A stretch of 64,000 bases of DNA from XN24 sp035514535 (GCA_035514535.1 DATKAZ010000039.1:1-64000), one strand, 5' to 3'; counted from the first letter of the stretch, positions 29,354-39,073 are shown. Made by a program: numbers and translations. The notes: generated from the sequence alone by a model not told the origin.

Positions 29354-30198
29354 TGCCGCGCGCAGCCGTCATCCAGATGTGCTCCGGTGCCGACCTGGAC
29401 GTCAACCTCGCCACCGCCGGGCAGCTGCTCGAAGCGGCTGCCGAAGCGGGCGCCTGCCTGGCCGTGCTGCCGGAAAACTTCGCGTTCCTCGGCCGCGGCG
29501 AGACGGACAGGATTGCGGTCGCCGAGCCGCCCGGCCACGGCCAGGCGCAGGATTTTTTGGCCACCAAGGCACGGGAACTCGGCCTGTGGATCGTCGGCGG
29601 CACGCTGCCGGTGCTGGAGCCGGGCGAGTCACGGCCACGGGCCGCGAGCATCCTGTTTGACGCCGGCGGCCGGGCGGTGGCGCGCTACGACAAGCTGCAT
29701 CTCTTCGATGTCGGCCTGCCGGGCCTGGACGAGGGCTATCGGGAATCCGCCGGCACGGCGCCGGGACGCGGCGCGGTCGTCGTCGACACGCCTGTCGGCA
29801 GGCTGGGGCTGGCCGTCTGTTACGATGTGCGCTTCCCTGAGTTGTTTCGAGTCATGGCGGACGCCGGAGTCGAGACGATCTCGTTGCCCGCTGCGTTTAC
29901 CGTGCCGACCGGCCGGGCGCACTGGGAACTGCTGGTCCGCGCGCGGGCCGTGGACAATCTCTCGTTCGTCCTTGCGGCCGCCCAATGGGGCACACACGAT
30001 GGTGGCCGGCAGACCTGGGGCGATGCGATGATCGTGGATTACTGGGGCCAGGTGCTGGCGCGCCGCCCCGCAGGCGTCGGCATCGCCGTGGCGGATCTCG
30101 AGCCGGAGGCGCAGCGCGAGGCACGCCACCGTTTCCCGGCGCTGGCCCACCGGCTGTCGGCACAAATATTGCGCATGCGCACGGAGAACGAAGGATGA
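29353..30198 (+). CDS. carbon-nitrogen hydrolase (Nit1/YafV-type omega-amidase or deaminated-glutathione amidase)
   Basis: A 281-residue nitrilase-superfamily enzyme. Catalytic triad Glu41 (LPENFAF), Lys114 (YDKLHLFD) and Cys156 (AVCYDVRFPE). The YDKLHLFDV...FPE pattern is closest to the Nit1/Nit2 branch, whose known members hydrolyse deaminated glutathione or alpha-ketoglutaramate. Single-base overlap with yhdP and four-base overlap with tldD. Confidence 0.9.
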   Translation: MPRAAVIQMCSGADLDVNLATAGQLLEAAAEAGACLAVLPENFAFLGRGETDRIAVAEPPGHGQAQDFLATKARELGLWIVGGTLPVLEPGESRPRAASILFDAGGRAVARYDKLHLFDVGLPGLDEGYRESAGTAPGRGAVVVDTPVGRLGLAVCYDVRFPELFRVMADAGVETISLPAAFTVPTGRAHWELLVRARAVDNLSFVLAAAQWGTHDGGRQTWGDAMIVDYWGQVLARRPAGVGIAVADLEPEAQREARHRFPALAHRLSAQILRMRTENEG

Positions 30199-31637
30199 CT
30201 CACAACGCGCTCGAACTGACCGCAGAGCGCCTGCTCGGGCCCGCCGGCCTGGAGCAACGCGACCTCGACCGGCTCCTCGGCCGGATCATGGGACGGGCGG
30301 TCGATGCCGCGGACATCTATATCCAGGCGCTGCGCCAGGAAGCCTGGACGCTGGAAGACGGGCGCGTGAAGGACGCCAGCCACATGATCGAGCAGGGCGC
30401 CGGGATCCGGGCCATCAGCGGCGAGAAGACCGGCTTCGCCTATTCCGACGAGCTGCTGATGCCCGCGCTCACGGCCGCCTCCGAGGCTGCGCGCGCCATC
30501 ACTCGCCAGGGCGGCAATGGCGCCGTGCAGGCCTGGAAGGCGTCGCAGCCGCGCCCGCTCTACCCGGATGTCGATCCGCTCGGCACGCTCGCGGACGAAC
30601 GGAAAGTCGCGCTGCTCGAGCGACTCGATGCCGTGACGCGCGCGGTCGACCCGCGCATTCGCGAGGTCGTCGTCAGTCTGATCGGCGTCTACGAGCTTAT
30701 CCTGGTCGCCGCCAGTGACGGCACTCTCGCGGCGGATACCCGTCCGCTGGTGCGCATCAATGTCTCCGCCATCGCGGAGCAGGACGGGCGTAGCGAGCAG
30801 GGATTTGCCGGCGGAGGCGGACGCTTCGGTTACGGCTGGTTGCTCGAGGACGCCCGCGCGGAGGAGTTCGCGCGCGAGGCCGCGCGCCAGGCGCTGGTGA
30901 ATCTCGAGGCCGTCCCCGCGCCCGCCGGGATGATGCCGGTCGTGCTCGGCCCCGGCTGGCCCGGCGTGCTCCTGCACGAGGCGATCGGGCACGGCCTGGA
31001 GGGAGACTTCAACAGGCGCGGCACCTCTGCTTTCGCGGGACGCATCGGCGAGCGCGTGGCTTCGCCGCTGTGCACCGTGGTGGACGACGGCACGCTCCCC
31101 GGGCGGCGCGGTTCGCTGACGATCGACGATGAGGGCACGCCCTCGAGCTGCACGACGCTGATTGAGGCCGGCGTGCTGAAGGGCTACCTGCAGGACAAGC
31201 TGAATGCGCGCCTGATGGGTACGCATTCCACCGGCAACGGGCGCCGCGAGAGCTTCGCGCACTTGCCGATGCCGCGGATGACCAACACCTACATGCTGGC
31301 GGGGCCGCACGATCCGGCGGAGATCATCGCCAGCGTCGAGCGCGGACTGTACGCCGTGAACTTTGGCGGCGGCCAGGTGGACATCACTTCGGGCAAGTTC
31401 GTGTTTTCCGCCAGCGAAGCCTACCTGATCGAGAACGGCCGGATTACCACGCCGGTCAAGGGCGCAACGCTCATCGGCAATGGCCCGGACGTGCTCACGC
31501 GCGTCTCGATGGTCGGCAACGACCTGCGGCTCGACGCGGGCATCGGGGTCTGCGGCAAGGAGGGCCAGAGCGTGCCGGTGGGCGTGGGTCAGCCGACCCT
31601 CAGGGTGGACGCCCTGACTGTGGGCGGCACGGCCTGA
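30195..31637 (+). CDS. tldD: metalloprotease TldD
   Basis: Catalytic subunit of the TldD/TldE heterodimer, which degrades unfolded peptides and matures some modified peptides. The protein has 480 residues. Zinc motif HEAIGH (His261, Glu262, His266) and the conserved GGGQVDITSGKFVFSASEAY segment are intact. Its partner pmbA lies 4.8 kb downstream, beyond a minus-strand block. The ATG overlaps the preceding stop. Confidence 0.96.
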   Translation: MTHNALELTAERLLGPAGLEQRDLDRLLGRIMGRAVDAADIYIQALRQEAWTLEDGRVKDASHMIEQGAGIRAISGEKTGFAYSDELLMPALTAASEAARAITRQGGNGAVQAWKASQPRPLYPDVDPLGTLADERKVALLERLDAVTRAVDPRIREVVVSLIGVYELILVAASDGTLAADTRPLVRINVSAIAEQDGRSEQGFAGGGGRFGYGWLLEDARAEEFAREAARQALVNLEAVPAPAGMMPVVLGPGWPGVLLHEAIGHGLEGDFNRRGTSAFAGRIGERVASPLCTVVDDGTLPGRRGSLTIDDEGTPSSCTTLIEAGVLKGYLQDKLNARLMGTHSTGNGRRESFAHLPMPRMTNTYMLAGPHDPAEIIASVERGLYAVNFGGGQVDITSGKFVFSASEAYLIENGRITTPVKGATLIGNGPDVLTRVSMVGNDLRLDAGIGVCGKEGQSVPVGVGQPTLRVDALTVGGTA

Positions 31638-31676
31638 CTCGCAGTCCCCGCGAGGCCATGCCGGGGCCGCAGCGGC

Positions 31677-32957
31677 TCAGTCCTCTTCCCGCTCCTCTTC
31701 CGGCTCGTCCTCCAGGGGCTCGACTTCGCCTTCCTCCATGACGGCGTCGCGCGCGGTCGGCCCGCTGTTCGCCGCCCACGGCGCCTGGCCCGGGAAATCG
31801 CCGATGCGGTACAGCAGTTCGTGCTCGCCGATGACGAAGGACTCGCCATCCTTGAGCGTGCGGCGCTTGATGCGGTTGCCGTTCAGGAAAATTCCGTTGG
31901 TGCTGTTGAGATCCTCGATGACGGCACTGCGCGGGCCGACGCGCAACTGGGCGTGGTGTCGACTGACGAACCGGCTGTCGAGCTCGATGTCGTTGTCTGC
32001 AGTACGGCCGATCACGAACCGGCCCTGGGTGAGCGGATACTCGCGCGGCTCCTCGCCCTCAGCCGAGATCACCAGGCGCGCGATCGTTGCACCGCCGAAG
32101 CCGCCGCCGGTGCGCAGCCGGTTCGTGCGGCTCGCGAAGTCGGTCCATTGCAGCTCCCGGACGGCCTCGCGTATCTCCTCGAGGCCGACCGTGCCCTGTT
32201 CCTCGCCGAACGCCACCAGCATCGCCGTGTCGCACAGCGTGTTGACCAGCCGCGGCACGCCGCCCGTGTAGCGATAGACCATCGGATAGGTGTCGACTTC
32301 GAATACCTGGCGCTGTGCACCGGCCACCTTGAGGCGGTGCTCGATGTATGCCCCGGTCTCCGGCTCGGTGAGGGCCTTGAGGTGAAAGCGCAGGCGCGTG
32401 CGCTGCGCGAGCTGCTCCAGCGCCGGCGAGTCGAGCGTGGCATTCAGCTCGGGTTGCCCGGCCAGGATGATGCTCACGACGCGGCCGGCGCCGGGGCCGA
32501 TGTCCGACATCATGCGGATTTCCTCGAGCACTACCGGGTCGAGGTTCTGCGCTTCGTCGATGACGATGACGACCCGCCGCCCCTCGGCCAGCACCGCCTT
32601 GAGGTGGCTGCTCAGCGCATCGAGGAGCTCCGCCTTGCGCATGTTGAACGGCCTGACGCCGAACTGGACAAGCAGGCTCTGCAGGAACTGCACGGCCGTG
32701 ACCTGGGTCTGGTGAATGCGTGCGACGGTGACGGTGTCGTCGAGCCCCGCGAGGAACTGCTCGAGCAGCGTGGTCTTGCCGGCGCCGATTTCACCCGTGA
32801 TGACCACGAAACCGTCACTGAACCAGACGGTCGCCTCCATGTAGGCCTGGGCGCGCGCATGCTGCTTGCTCAGGAACAGGAAGCGCGGATCCGGGCTGAG
32901 CCGGAACGGGTGTTCCTGCAAGCCGAAGGAATCGAGGTATACCTGGTGACCGGTCAT
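31677..32957 (-). CDS. AAA ATPase (ExeA/GspA-like) fused to an FHA domain
   Basis: A 426-residue cytoplasmic fusion. Residues 5-270: an ExeA-type AAA module starting YLDSFGLQEHPFRLSPDP, with Walker A GEIGAGKT (55-62) and Walker B VVIVIDEAQNL near 130. Residues about 300-400: a forkhead-associated domain with GRFVIGRTADNDIELDSRFV, SRHHAQL and LNSTNGIFLNG, the phosphothreonine-binding pattern. A very acidic tail (EEEREED end) follows. There is no membrane segment or peptidoglycan-binding domain, unlike secretion-linked ExeA. ATG at 32957 is preferred because ExeA proteins begin so; a GTG at 32984 is possible. Client process unknown. Confidence 0.85.
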   Translation of the reverse strand: MTGHQVYLDSFGLQEHPFRLSPDPRFLFLSKQHARAQAYMEATVWFSDGFVVITGEIGAGKTTLLEQFLAGLDDTVTVARIHQTQVTAVQFLQSLLVQFGVRPFNMRKAELLDALSSHLKAVLAEGRRVVIVIDEAQNLDPVVLEEIRMMSDIGPGAGRVVSIILAGQPELNATLDSPALEQLAQRTRLRFHLKALTEPETGAYIEHRLKVAGAQRQVFEVDTYPMVYRYTGGVPRLVNTLCDTAMLVAFGEEQGTVGLEEIREAVRELQWTDFASRTNRLRTGGGFGGATIARLVISAEGEEPREYPLTQGRFVIGRTADNDIELDSRFVSRHHAQLRVGPRSAVIEDLNSTNGIFLNGNRIKRRTLKDGESFVIGEHELLYRIGDFPGQAPWAANSGPTARDAVMEEGEVEPLEDEPEEEREED

Positions 32958-33031
32958 AGGCTGCCGCAGTGCTTTCCTAGGCACCCACTATATGCGGCGG
33001 AGCGTATCCTGCAAGTGAAATAGCTCACCAA

Positions 33032-34111
33032 TCACCCCAGGCGCAGTAATTGGTCGAGGGCGGCGTCGCGCTCCGCCGGGGTCGGGCGGACGATCGTGCA
33101 GTGGCCGAGCTTGCGGTTCGGGCGCGCCGTCTTGCCATAATCATGGTAATGCGCCCCCTCGATCTGAAGCGCGTCTGCGAGGGCCGGAAGGCGGCCGATG
33201 AAATTGACCATCGCAGCATGGCCGGTGGGGGCCGTGGAGCCGAGCGGCAGGCCGAGGATGGCGCGCACGTGGTTCTCGAACTGGCTGGTGACCGCGCCCT
33301 CGATGGTCCAGTGGCCCGAGTTGTGCACCCGCGGGGCCATCTCGTTGGCGAGCAGCGTGCCGTCGGCCAGGAAGAACTCGACGGTGAGCACGCCGACGTA
33401 GGAGAACCGGTCCAGCAGCGCCGCCAAGTGACGTTCGGCGCACTCCTGCAGGCCGGGGTCCGTCCAGGGCGCGCGCGACTGCCGCAGGATGCCGTCGACA
33501 TGCACGTTCTCGGACAGCGGCCAATATGCCGTCCGGCCGTCCCGGCCGCGCACGCCGATCAGCGACAGTTCCCGTTCAAAGTGCACGAAGCCCTCGAGGA
33601 TCGCGGGGACGCCGCCGAGCGCGTCGTATGCGCCGTCGAGATCGGACGGCGCCTCGATGCGGCGCTGGCCCCGGCCGTCGTAACCGAGGCGCCGCGTCTT
33701 GAGGATGGCCGGCAGGCCGATCCGCTGCGCGGCCGACACCAGCTCCTGCTGCGAGTCCACCGCCTCGAACGGGGCGGTCGGAATGCCGAGCGAACGAAAC
33801 AGGCGCTTCTCCACGCATCGGTCCTGGCCGGCGCCGAGTGCCTCGGGCGGCGGATAGAAGGGCACGCGCGCGGCGATCGCGGCGGCGGCGGCCTCGGGTA
33901 CGTTTTCTACGTCGAAGGTGACGACATCGACCGACGCCGCCAGCGCGGCCAGGGCCGCCGGGTCGTCGAAGCGTCCATGGATGATGCGCCCTACCTGCGC
34001 GCCGGGCGCATCCTCGTCGGCGTCAACGAACACGAAGCGCAGGCCGAAGGGATAGCCGGCGAGGGCCAGCATGCGCCCAAGCTGGCCGGCGCCGATGATG
34101 CCGATCCTCAT
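33032..34111 (-). CDS. purK: N5-carboxyaminoimidazole ribonucleotide synthase
   Basis: ATP-grasp enzyme that carboxylates AIR with bicarbonate in purine synthesis, 359 residues. N-terminus IGIIGAGQLGRMLALA and central segments ILKTRRLGYDGRGQ and NEMAPRVHNSGHWT are diagnostic. It overlaps purE by four bases and acts in sequence with it. Confidence 0.97.
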   Translation of the reverse strand: MRIGIIGAGQLGRMLALAGYPFGLRFVFVDADEDAPGAQVGRIIHGRFDDPAALAALAASVDVVTFDVENVPEAAAAAIAARVPFYPPPEALGAGQDRCVEKRLFRSLGIPTAPFEAVDSQQELVSAAQRIGLPAILKTRRLGYDGRGQRRIEAPSDLDGAYDALGGVPAILEGFVHFERELSLIGVRGRDGRTAYWPLSENVHVDGILRQSRAPWTDPGLQECAERHLAALLDRFSYVGVLTVEFFLADGTLLANEMAPRVHNSGHWTIEGAVTSQFENHVRAILGLPLGSTAPTGHAAMVNFIGRLPALADALQIEGAHYHDYGKTARPNRKLGHCTIVRPTPAERDAALDQLLRLG

Positions 34112-34611
34112 TCGGCGCTGTCGTCCGCCGCGGGGTCGGGCGAGGCGAGCACCGCATGCGTCTGCTCGCTGCGATAGCGTTCCAGTGCCGCCAGGATTTC
34201 CGGCCGGCCCGCACCGAGGATCGCGGCCGCGAGCAGCGCGGCATTGATTGCGCCCGCGCGCCCGATCGCGAGCGTGGCGACGGGGATGCCCGCGGGCATC
34301 TGCACGATCGACAGCAACGAATCGACGCCGTTCAGCGCCTTCGACGGCACCGGCACGCCGAGCACCGGCAGGCTGGTCTTGGCCGCGGCCATGCCGGGCA
34401 GGTGAGCGGCGCCGCCGGCGCCCGCGATCAGCAGTTGCAGCCCCCGCTCACGCGCCTGTTCGCAGTATTCGAACAGCAGGTCCGGAGTGCGGTGCGCGGA
34501 CACGACCCGCGTCTCGAACGCGACGCCCAGCAACGCCAGCGTTTCCGCCGCGTGCCGCATCGTGCTCCAGTCGGAGCGCGATCCCATGATGATGCCGACC
34601 AGGGTTTTCAT
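34108..34611 (-). CDS. purE: N5-CAIR mutase
   Basis: Converts N5-CAIR to CAIR, the step after PurK. The protein has 167 residues with the family signature GIIMGSRSDWSTM, VVSAHRTPD, and GAGGAAHLPGMAAA. Sits 4 bp after darP and overlaps purK by 4 bp. Confidence 0.97.
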   Translation of the reverse strand: MKTLVGIIMGSRSDWSTMRHAAETLALLGVAFETRVVSAHRTPDLLFEYCEQARERGLQLLIAGAGGAAHLPGMAAAKTSLPVLGVPVPSKALNGVDSLLSIVQMPAGIPVATLAIGRAGAINAALLAAAILGAGRPEILAALERYRSEQTHAVLASPDPAADDSAE

Positions 34612-34615
34612 CGCG

Positions 34616-35140
34616 TTATTCTAGCAGCGCATCGCCGCGCGGCGACCCGTCTTGCCCGGCCTCGCCTGCGACGCTCGTCCTGATCATCCGGAACAGGCGC
34701 TTCGAGGCGCCGCTGCGGCCCTCGATCGCCGCCGCCAAGGTCGCCCCGAGTGCCGCAGGATCGGCGTCGGGATAAGCGGCCAGGAAAGCACGCAGGGCAG
34801 GGTCGCCGTCGCGGAGCAGCCGGTCACGCCACTCCTCGGCCAGGCGGAACAGTCGCGCCGCCTCCCGGCCCGGGCGGCGCCGGGCCTCGAGAAAGGCCTG
34901 CAACGACGCGGGATCGACGTCGCGCATCAGCCGACCGATGAACTGGCGCTGCCGGCGCCGTGCCTCGTGCGAGCCGATCCTCCCGTATTCCTCGAGCGCC
35001 TGCAGCAGGCGTTCAGGCAGCGCGAGCGACGCGAGTACCGCCGCCGGGAGTTCGGCCAGGGCCTCGCCGAGCGCCTGGAGCGCCTCGGCCTCGCGTTTCT
35101 GCCGCGTCTTGCTGGGTCTCTCGTCGCGCGCGCGGCTCAC
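34616..35140 (-). CDS. darP: ribosome-associated protein DarP (YjgA, DUF615)
   Basis: A 174-residue highly charged helical protein of the DUF615/YjgA family, which associates with 50S precursors and promotes peptidyl-transferase centre maturation. Diagnostic stretches: RPSKTRQKREAEALQALGE, SHEARRRQRQFIGRLMRDVD and AAYPDADPAALG. GTG start overlaps the stop of the upstream gene (GTGA). In many relatives darP lies between tldD and pmbA; here it still does, but among extra genes. Confidence 0.9.
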   Translation of the reverse strand: MSRARDERPSKTRQKREAEALQALGEALAELPAAVLASLALPERLLQALEEYGRIGSHEARRRQRQFIGRLMRDVDPASLQAFLEARRRPGREAARLFRLAEEWRDRLLRDGDPALRAFLAAYPDADPAALGATLAAAIEGRSGASKRLFRMIRTSVAGEAGQDGSPRGDALLE

Positions 35141-36363
35141 AGCACGCCATCCAGCGCCCGGATGAGGCGCTCCACTTCGCCCGCAGAGTTGTAGTGCGCC
35201 AGCGAGACGCGCACCACGCCGGCGCCGCGTGCCAGGCCCAGGGCCTCGACGAGGCGTGGAGCGTAGAAATGGCCGTGGCGGATCCCCACCTGCGCGCGGT
35301 CGGTCGCCGCCACGACCTCGGCCGGCGTGCGGCGATCTGTGACGAACGACACGGTCGGGAGCCGCGCCGGGCCGGCTGCACCGCTGCCAATGATGCGGAC
35401 GCCGGGCCGCTGCGTCAGCCAGTCCAGCAGGCGGCCTGCGAGCGCCCGCTCGTGAGCGGCAATGACGCTGAAGGGGTCGCCGCCGTGATGCCGGCCGAGC
35501 GCAGCGAGGTATTCCGGCACCGCCGTCGCGCCCCAGGCGAGCTCGTAAGGCCAGGCACCGGGCTCGAGGCGCCCGGCGGCATCCGCCGGTTGCATCCACT
35601 CGTGGTTGAGATTTGTCATCAGCTCCGCCGCGGACTCCGAGGAATACAGCAGCGCGCAGTGCGGCCCGAATACCTTGTAGAGGCTGAAGGCATACCAGTC
35701 GACGCCCCACGCGTCCGGTGCCAGGCCGCGATGCGGCGCGAAAGCGACGCCGTCCACACAGGTGCGCGCCCCGCAGGCGCGCGCGCGCGCCACGACCGGC
35801 GCGAGGTCGACGGCGCTGCCGAGCAGGTTGGAAGCGTGCGCCAGGCAGAGGAGCCGGGTCCTCGGGCCGAGCAGCGCGTCCAGGTCCTCGAGCTCGAGCT
35901 GCATGCTCTCGCGCCTCACGCGCCACCAGCGAATGGCCACGCCGTGCGGCTGCAGGCGCAGCCAGGGGCCGATATTGGCTTCATGATCGACATCCGTGAC
36001 GATGATCTCGTCGCCCGACGCGAGGGTCGGCGCGAGCGAACGCGCAAGGCGTGACAGAAGCGCGGTCGTCGAAGGCCCGATCGCGACCCGGCCGGGTGCA
36101 GGAGGCGCGCCGCCGGCACTTGCAAACATGCCCGCGAGCGCCAGGCGGGCCTCGGCCTGGCGCTCGCCCGCTTCGTGCGACGGCGCGTAGCTGGCGCCAA
36201 GCTGCACCGGCCAGCGCCGCAGGTACTCGGCGACACGGTCGGCCACCGCAGTCAAGGGTGCCGCGCCGCCGGCATTGTCCATCAGCGTCCACTCGGTCGC
36301 CAGTGCGGCGAAGTGCCCGCGCACCCAGTCGAGGTCCAGCGATGCAACAGTATCAGGAGTCAC
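35137..36363 (-). CDS. cysteine desulfurase-like aminotransferase class V protein
   Basis: A 408-residue PLP enzyme of the class V fold. The presumptive PLP lysine is in WYAFSLYKVFGPH and the upstream Asp in TCVDGVAFAPH. It belongs with the cysteine-desulfurase-like subgroup whose members are not clearly shown to be Fe-S cluster enzymes; no iscU/sufE neighbour is present and no active-site Cys loop is obvious. It heads the minus-strand run to darP, purE and purK. Its start is 97 bp from the divergent pmbA. Confidence 0.85.
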   Translation of the reverse strand: MTPDTVASLDLDWVRGHFAALATEWTLMDNAGGAAPLTAVADRVAEYLRRWPVQLGASYAPSHEAGERQAEARLALAGMFASAGGAPPAPGRVAIGPSTTALLSRLARSLAPTLASGDEIIVTDVDHEANIGPWLRLQPHGVAIRWWRVRRESMQLELEDLDALLGPRTRLLCLAHASNLLGSAVDLAPVVARARACGARTCVDGVAFAPHRGLAPDAWGVDWYAFSLYKVFGPHCALLYSSESAAELMTNLNHEWMQPADAAGRLEPGAWPYELAWGATAVPEYLAALGRHHGGDPFSVIAAHERALAGRLLDWLTQRPGVRIIGSGAAGPARLPTVSFVTDRRTPAEVVAATDRAQVGIRHGHFYAPRLVEALGLARGAGVVRVSLAHYNSAGEVERLIRALDGVL

Positions 36364-36460
36364 GCGCTTGCCGTGCGTCAGGGGGCCGCGATGATAGCAT
36401 GGGGGTTTGTTACACTGCGCCGCTCACCACGTGCCGGGAAGATCCGGCGGGAAACAATCA

Positions 36461-37810
36461 ATGTCATCGGCGGACTTGAGCGATCTCGGCGCCGCGCGGC
36501 TGCGCCTCGAGGCCCTTGCGGGCGATGCGCTGGAGCGGGCGGCGAGCGCGGGCGCGACGGCGGCGGAGGTCGGCGCGAGCCTGGCGACGGGACTGTCGGT
36601 CAACGTGCGCAAGGGCGAGGTCGAAACGCTCGAGCAGCAGCGCGACCGTGGATTCAGCGTCACCGTGTACTTCGGCCAGCGGAAGGGCAGCGCCAGCACG
36701 TCCGATCTGTCCGCAGCGGCCATCGGGGAAACGGTCGCCAAGGCCTGCACGATCGCCCGCTATACGGCCGAGGATCCCTGCGCCGGACTGGCCGATCCGG
36801 CGTTGCTGGCGCGCGAGCCGCAGGACCTGGACCTCGACCACCCGTGGGCGATCGATGCCGACCGGGCGGTCGCCCTGGCGCGCGATTGCGAAGCTGCGGG
36901 GCTCGCCGTCGATACGCGCATCTCGAACAGCGAGGGCGGCGCCCTGTCCTCGCACCGCTCGTTGCGGGTCTACGCAAACAGCCATGGGTTCTCCGGCGGT
37001 TATGCAAGCACCAGCCACAGCCTGAGTTGCTCGCTGATCGTCGGCAAGGGCGACGACATGCAGCGCGACTACTGGTACTCGACGGCGCGGCGCGCCGAGG
37101 ACATGGAATCGCCGGAAGCCGTCGGCCGCAAGGCCGCGCAACGCGCCCTGCGCCGGGTCGGGTCACGCCGTATCGGCACGCGGACGGTGCCGGTGATCTT
37201 CGTGGCCGAGATTGCGCGCGGATTCCTGGGCCACATGATCTCCGCCATCAGGGGTGCGGCGCAGTATCGCAAGGCGAGCTTCCTGCTCGGGGCCGCGGGC
37301 AGGCAGGTGTTGCCGCAATGGTTCGATATCGAGGAGCAGCCACACCTGCCGCGGGCCGCAGGCTCCGCGCCCTTCGATGCCGAGGGGGTGGCGACGCACG
37401 ATCGTATCCTGGTACGCGGCGGCGTGCTGCAGGGCTATGTGCTGTCCAGCTATTCGGCTCGTCGACTCGGACTCGAGAGCACCGGCAACGCCGGCGGGAT
37501 TCACAACCTGCTCGTCACGCCGGGGCGGGACGACCTCGACGGCCTCACCAGCCAGATGGGCCGCGGCTTCATCGTCACGGAGCTCATGGGCCATGGAATC
37601 AACGGCGTGACGGGGGATTATTCCCGCGGCGCGAGCGGCTTCTGGGTCGAAGGCGGGGAGATCGCGCACCCCGTGCAGGAGGTCACCATCGCAGGCAATC
37701 TGAAGGACCTCTACCTTGACATCCAGGCGGTGGGCACGGACGTGGACCGGCGCGGCGTCATCCAGTCGGGCTCGCTACTTATCGGACGAATGACCATCGC
37801 CGGCGACTAG
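36461..37810 (+). CDS. pmbA: metalloprotease subunit PmbA/TldE
   Basis: Partner of TldD, 449 residues. Family phrases: GLSVNVRKGEVETLEQQRDRGFSVTVYFG, FVAEIARGFLGHMISAIRGAAQYRKASFL (first 20 of each recognisable), and MGRGFIVTELMGHGINGVTG. It has no HExxH motif, as expected for the non-catalytic subunit. ATG at 36461 chosen; the longer in-frame start is unlikely. A TACACT at 36411-36416 may be a -10. Its 3' end overlaps the convergent yihY by 36 bp. Confidence 0.94.
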   Translation: MSSADLSDLGAARLRLEALAGDALERAASAGATAAEVGASLATGLSVNVRKGEVETLEQQRDRGFSVTVYFGQRKGSASTSDLSAAAIGETVAKACTIARYTAEDPCAGLADPALLAREPQDLDLDHPWAIDADRAVALARDCEAAGLAVDTRISNSEGGALSSHRSLRVYANSHGFSGGYASTSHSLSCSLIVGKGDDMQRDYWYSTARRAEDMESPEAVGRKAAQRALRRVGSRRIGTRTVPVIFVAEIARGFLGHMISAIRGAAQYRKASFLLGAAGRQVLPQWFDIEEQPHLPRAAGSAPFDAEGVATHDRILVRGGVLQGYVLSSYSARRLGLESTGNAGGIHNLLVTPGRDDLDGLTSQMGRGFIVTELMGHGINGVTGDYSRGASGFWVEGGEIAHPVQEVTIAGNLKDLYLDIQAVGTDVDRRGVIQSGSLLIGRMTIAGD

Positions 37811-39073
37811 GTCGGCGAGGCTGCGGCCCGCGAGGCGCTCGGCCTCCGCGGCCCGAATCTCGCTGACGATCCCCGCCACGGGGCCGACGCCCTGGTCCGT
37901 GCCGCGTACGGCGGCGAGAATCCCCGCCAGCTCGATGGTCTGGGGATCGCGGCCCGGGACGAAAGCTTCGTCGTCCGTCCGTGCCAGAAGGCCGGCCTCC
38001 TCGAGTCGCGAGGTGATTTCCTCGAGCGGGCGCGCCGGGCAGTCCAGCGCCTGCGCCAGGCGCGGAAAATCGGGCCGATCGCCGCGATGGAAACCGGCGC
38101 CCACCGTCAGCATGATGCCGAGCGCCAGGCGTTCGACCTGGGCGATGGACAGCTTCAGTTCGTTGCGCCCGCGCCGCAGGCGCTGCGGGTTCTGGAAGTA
38201 AAACGAGATCTGCGCACCGATCAGCAGTACCAGCCAGGAAAGATACAGCCAGACCAGCGCGATGACCGCGATGGCGAAGCTCGAGTAGATCGCCGCGTAG
38301 CGCGTCGAGCCGACGATGACGGAAGCAAACAGGGAGCCGCCCAGCGTCCAGGCCGCGCCCGCCAGCACGGCACCGACCAGGGCCGGGCCGAGGCGTACCC
38401 TGGTGTTGGGCACGAAGGCATAGACGAAGGCGAACACCAGCACCACTACGACGAACGGCGCGAGCCGGCCGATCAACGTCAGCAATATGCCGAGCTGCTC
38501 GACATCGGCGATCGCCTGCATGACGGCAGTCGAGCTGATGGTGGCCAGCAGGCCCATCGCCGTGACCATCAGGACCGGGCCGATGAGAATGACGCTGAGG
38601 TAATCGCTGAAACGTCGCGCCAGGTTGCGAGCTTTCTGCACCTGCCAGATGTAGTTGAAAGTGTCCTCGACCTTATGGACCATCGAGATGACGGTAAACA
38701 GCAGCAGCGCGAGGCCGATGCCGCCGAGCACGCCGCCGCGTACGTTATCGACGAAGCTGATGACCTGGCTCGTGATCTCAGCGCCCTGTTCGCCGAGCGG
38801 CTGCAGGAACTCGTACAGCAGCGGCTCGATCTCGCGGTGCACTCCAAAGCCTTTCAGCACCGAGAAGCTGAAGGCGAGCAATGGCACGAGCGACAACAGT
38901 GTCGTGTAAACGAGTCCCATCGCGCGCAGCGTGAGCTGACCCTCGGCGAGGTCCCGCGCCAGTGCATAAATGAATCGCGCCGGCATTCTCATGAAGCGCC
39001 GCAGGCGTGACTCCGCGGCGGCGGGATGGCCCCAGAGAAATCCCTCGAATCGCGCTCGCAGCGTCTCCTTCAT
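37775..39073 (-). CDS. YihY/BrkB-family inner-membrane protein
   Basis: A 432-residue protein with six predicted membrane helices between about residues 40 and 300 and a cytoplasmic C-terminal extension of about 120 residues. Family phrases: TLRAMGLVYTTLLSLVPLLA and LYLSWLVLLIGAQISFYFQ. Old annotations as RNase BN are known to be wrong; some relatives are linked to efflux or resistance. It overlaps purC by four bases upstream and the pmbA 3' end by 36 bp downstream. Confidence 0.88.
   Translation of the reverse strand: MKETLRARFEGFLWGHPAAAESRLRRFMRMPARFIYALARDLAEGQLTLRAMGLVYTTLLSLVPLLAFSFSVLKGFGVHREIEPLLYEFLQPLGEQGAEITSQVISFVDNVRGGVLGGIGLALLLFTVISMVHKVEDTFNYIWQVQKARNLARRFSDYLSVILIGPVLMVTAMGLLATISSTAVMQAIADVEQLGILLTLIGRLAPFVVVVLVFAFVYAFVPNTRVRLGPALVGAVLAGAAWTLGGSLFASVIVGSTRYAAIYSSFAIAVIALVWLYLSWLVLLIGAQISFYFQNPQRLRRGRNELKLSIAQVERLALGIMLTVGAGFHRGDRPDFPRLAQALDCPARPLEEITSRLEEAGLLARTDDEAFVPGRDPQTIELAGILAAVRGTDQGVGPVAGIVSEIRAAEAERLAGRSLADLVAGDGHSSDK

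Noticed and set aside
36391..36416. Promoters in the divergent region between the desulfurase-like gene and pmbA
   Set aside because: A TACACT is present but no -35 at a workable distance; left as a remark in the pmbA entry.
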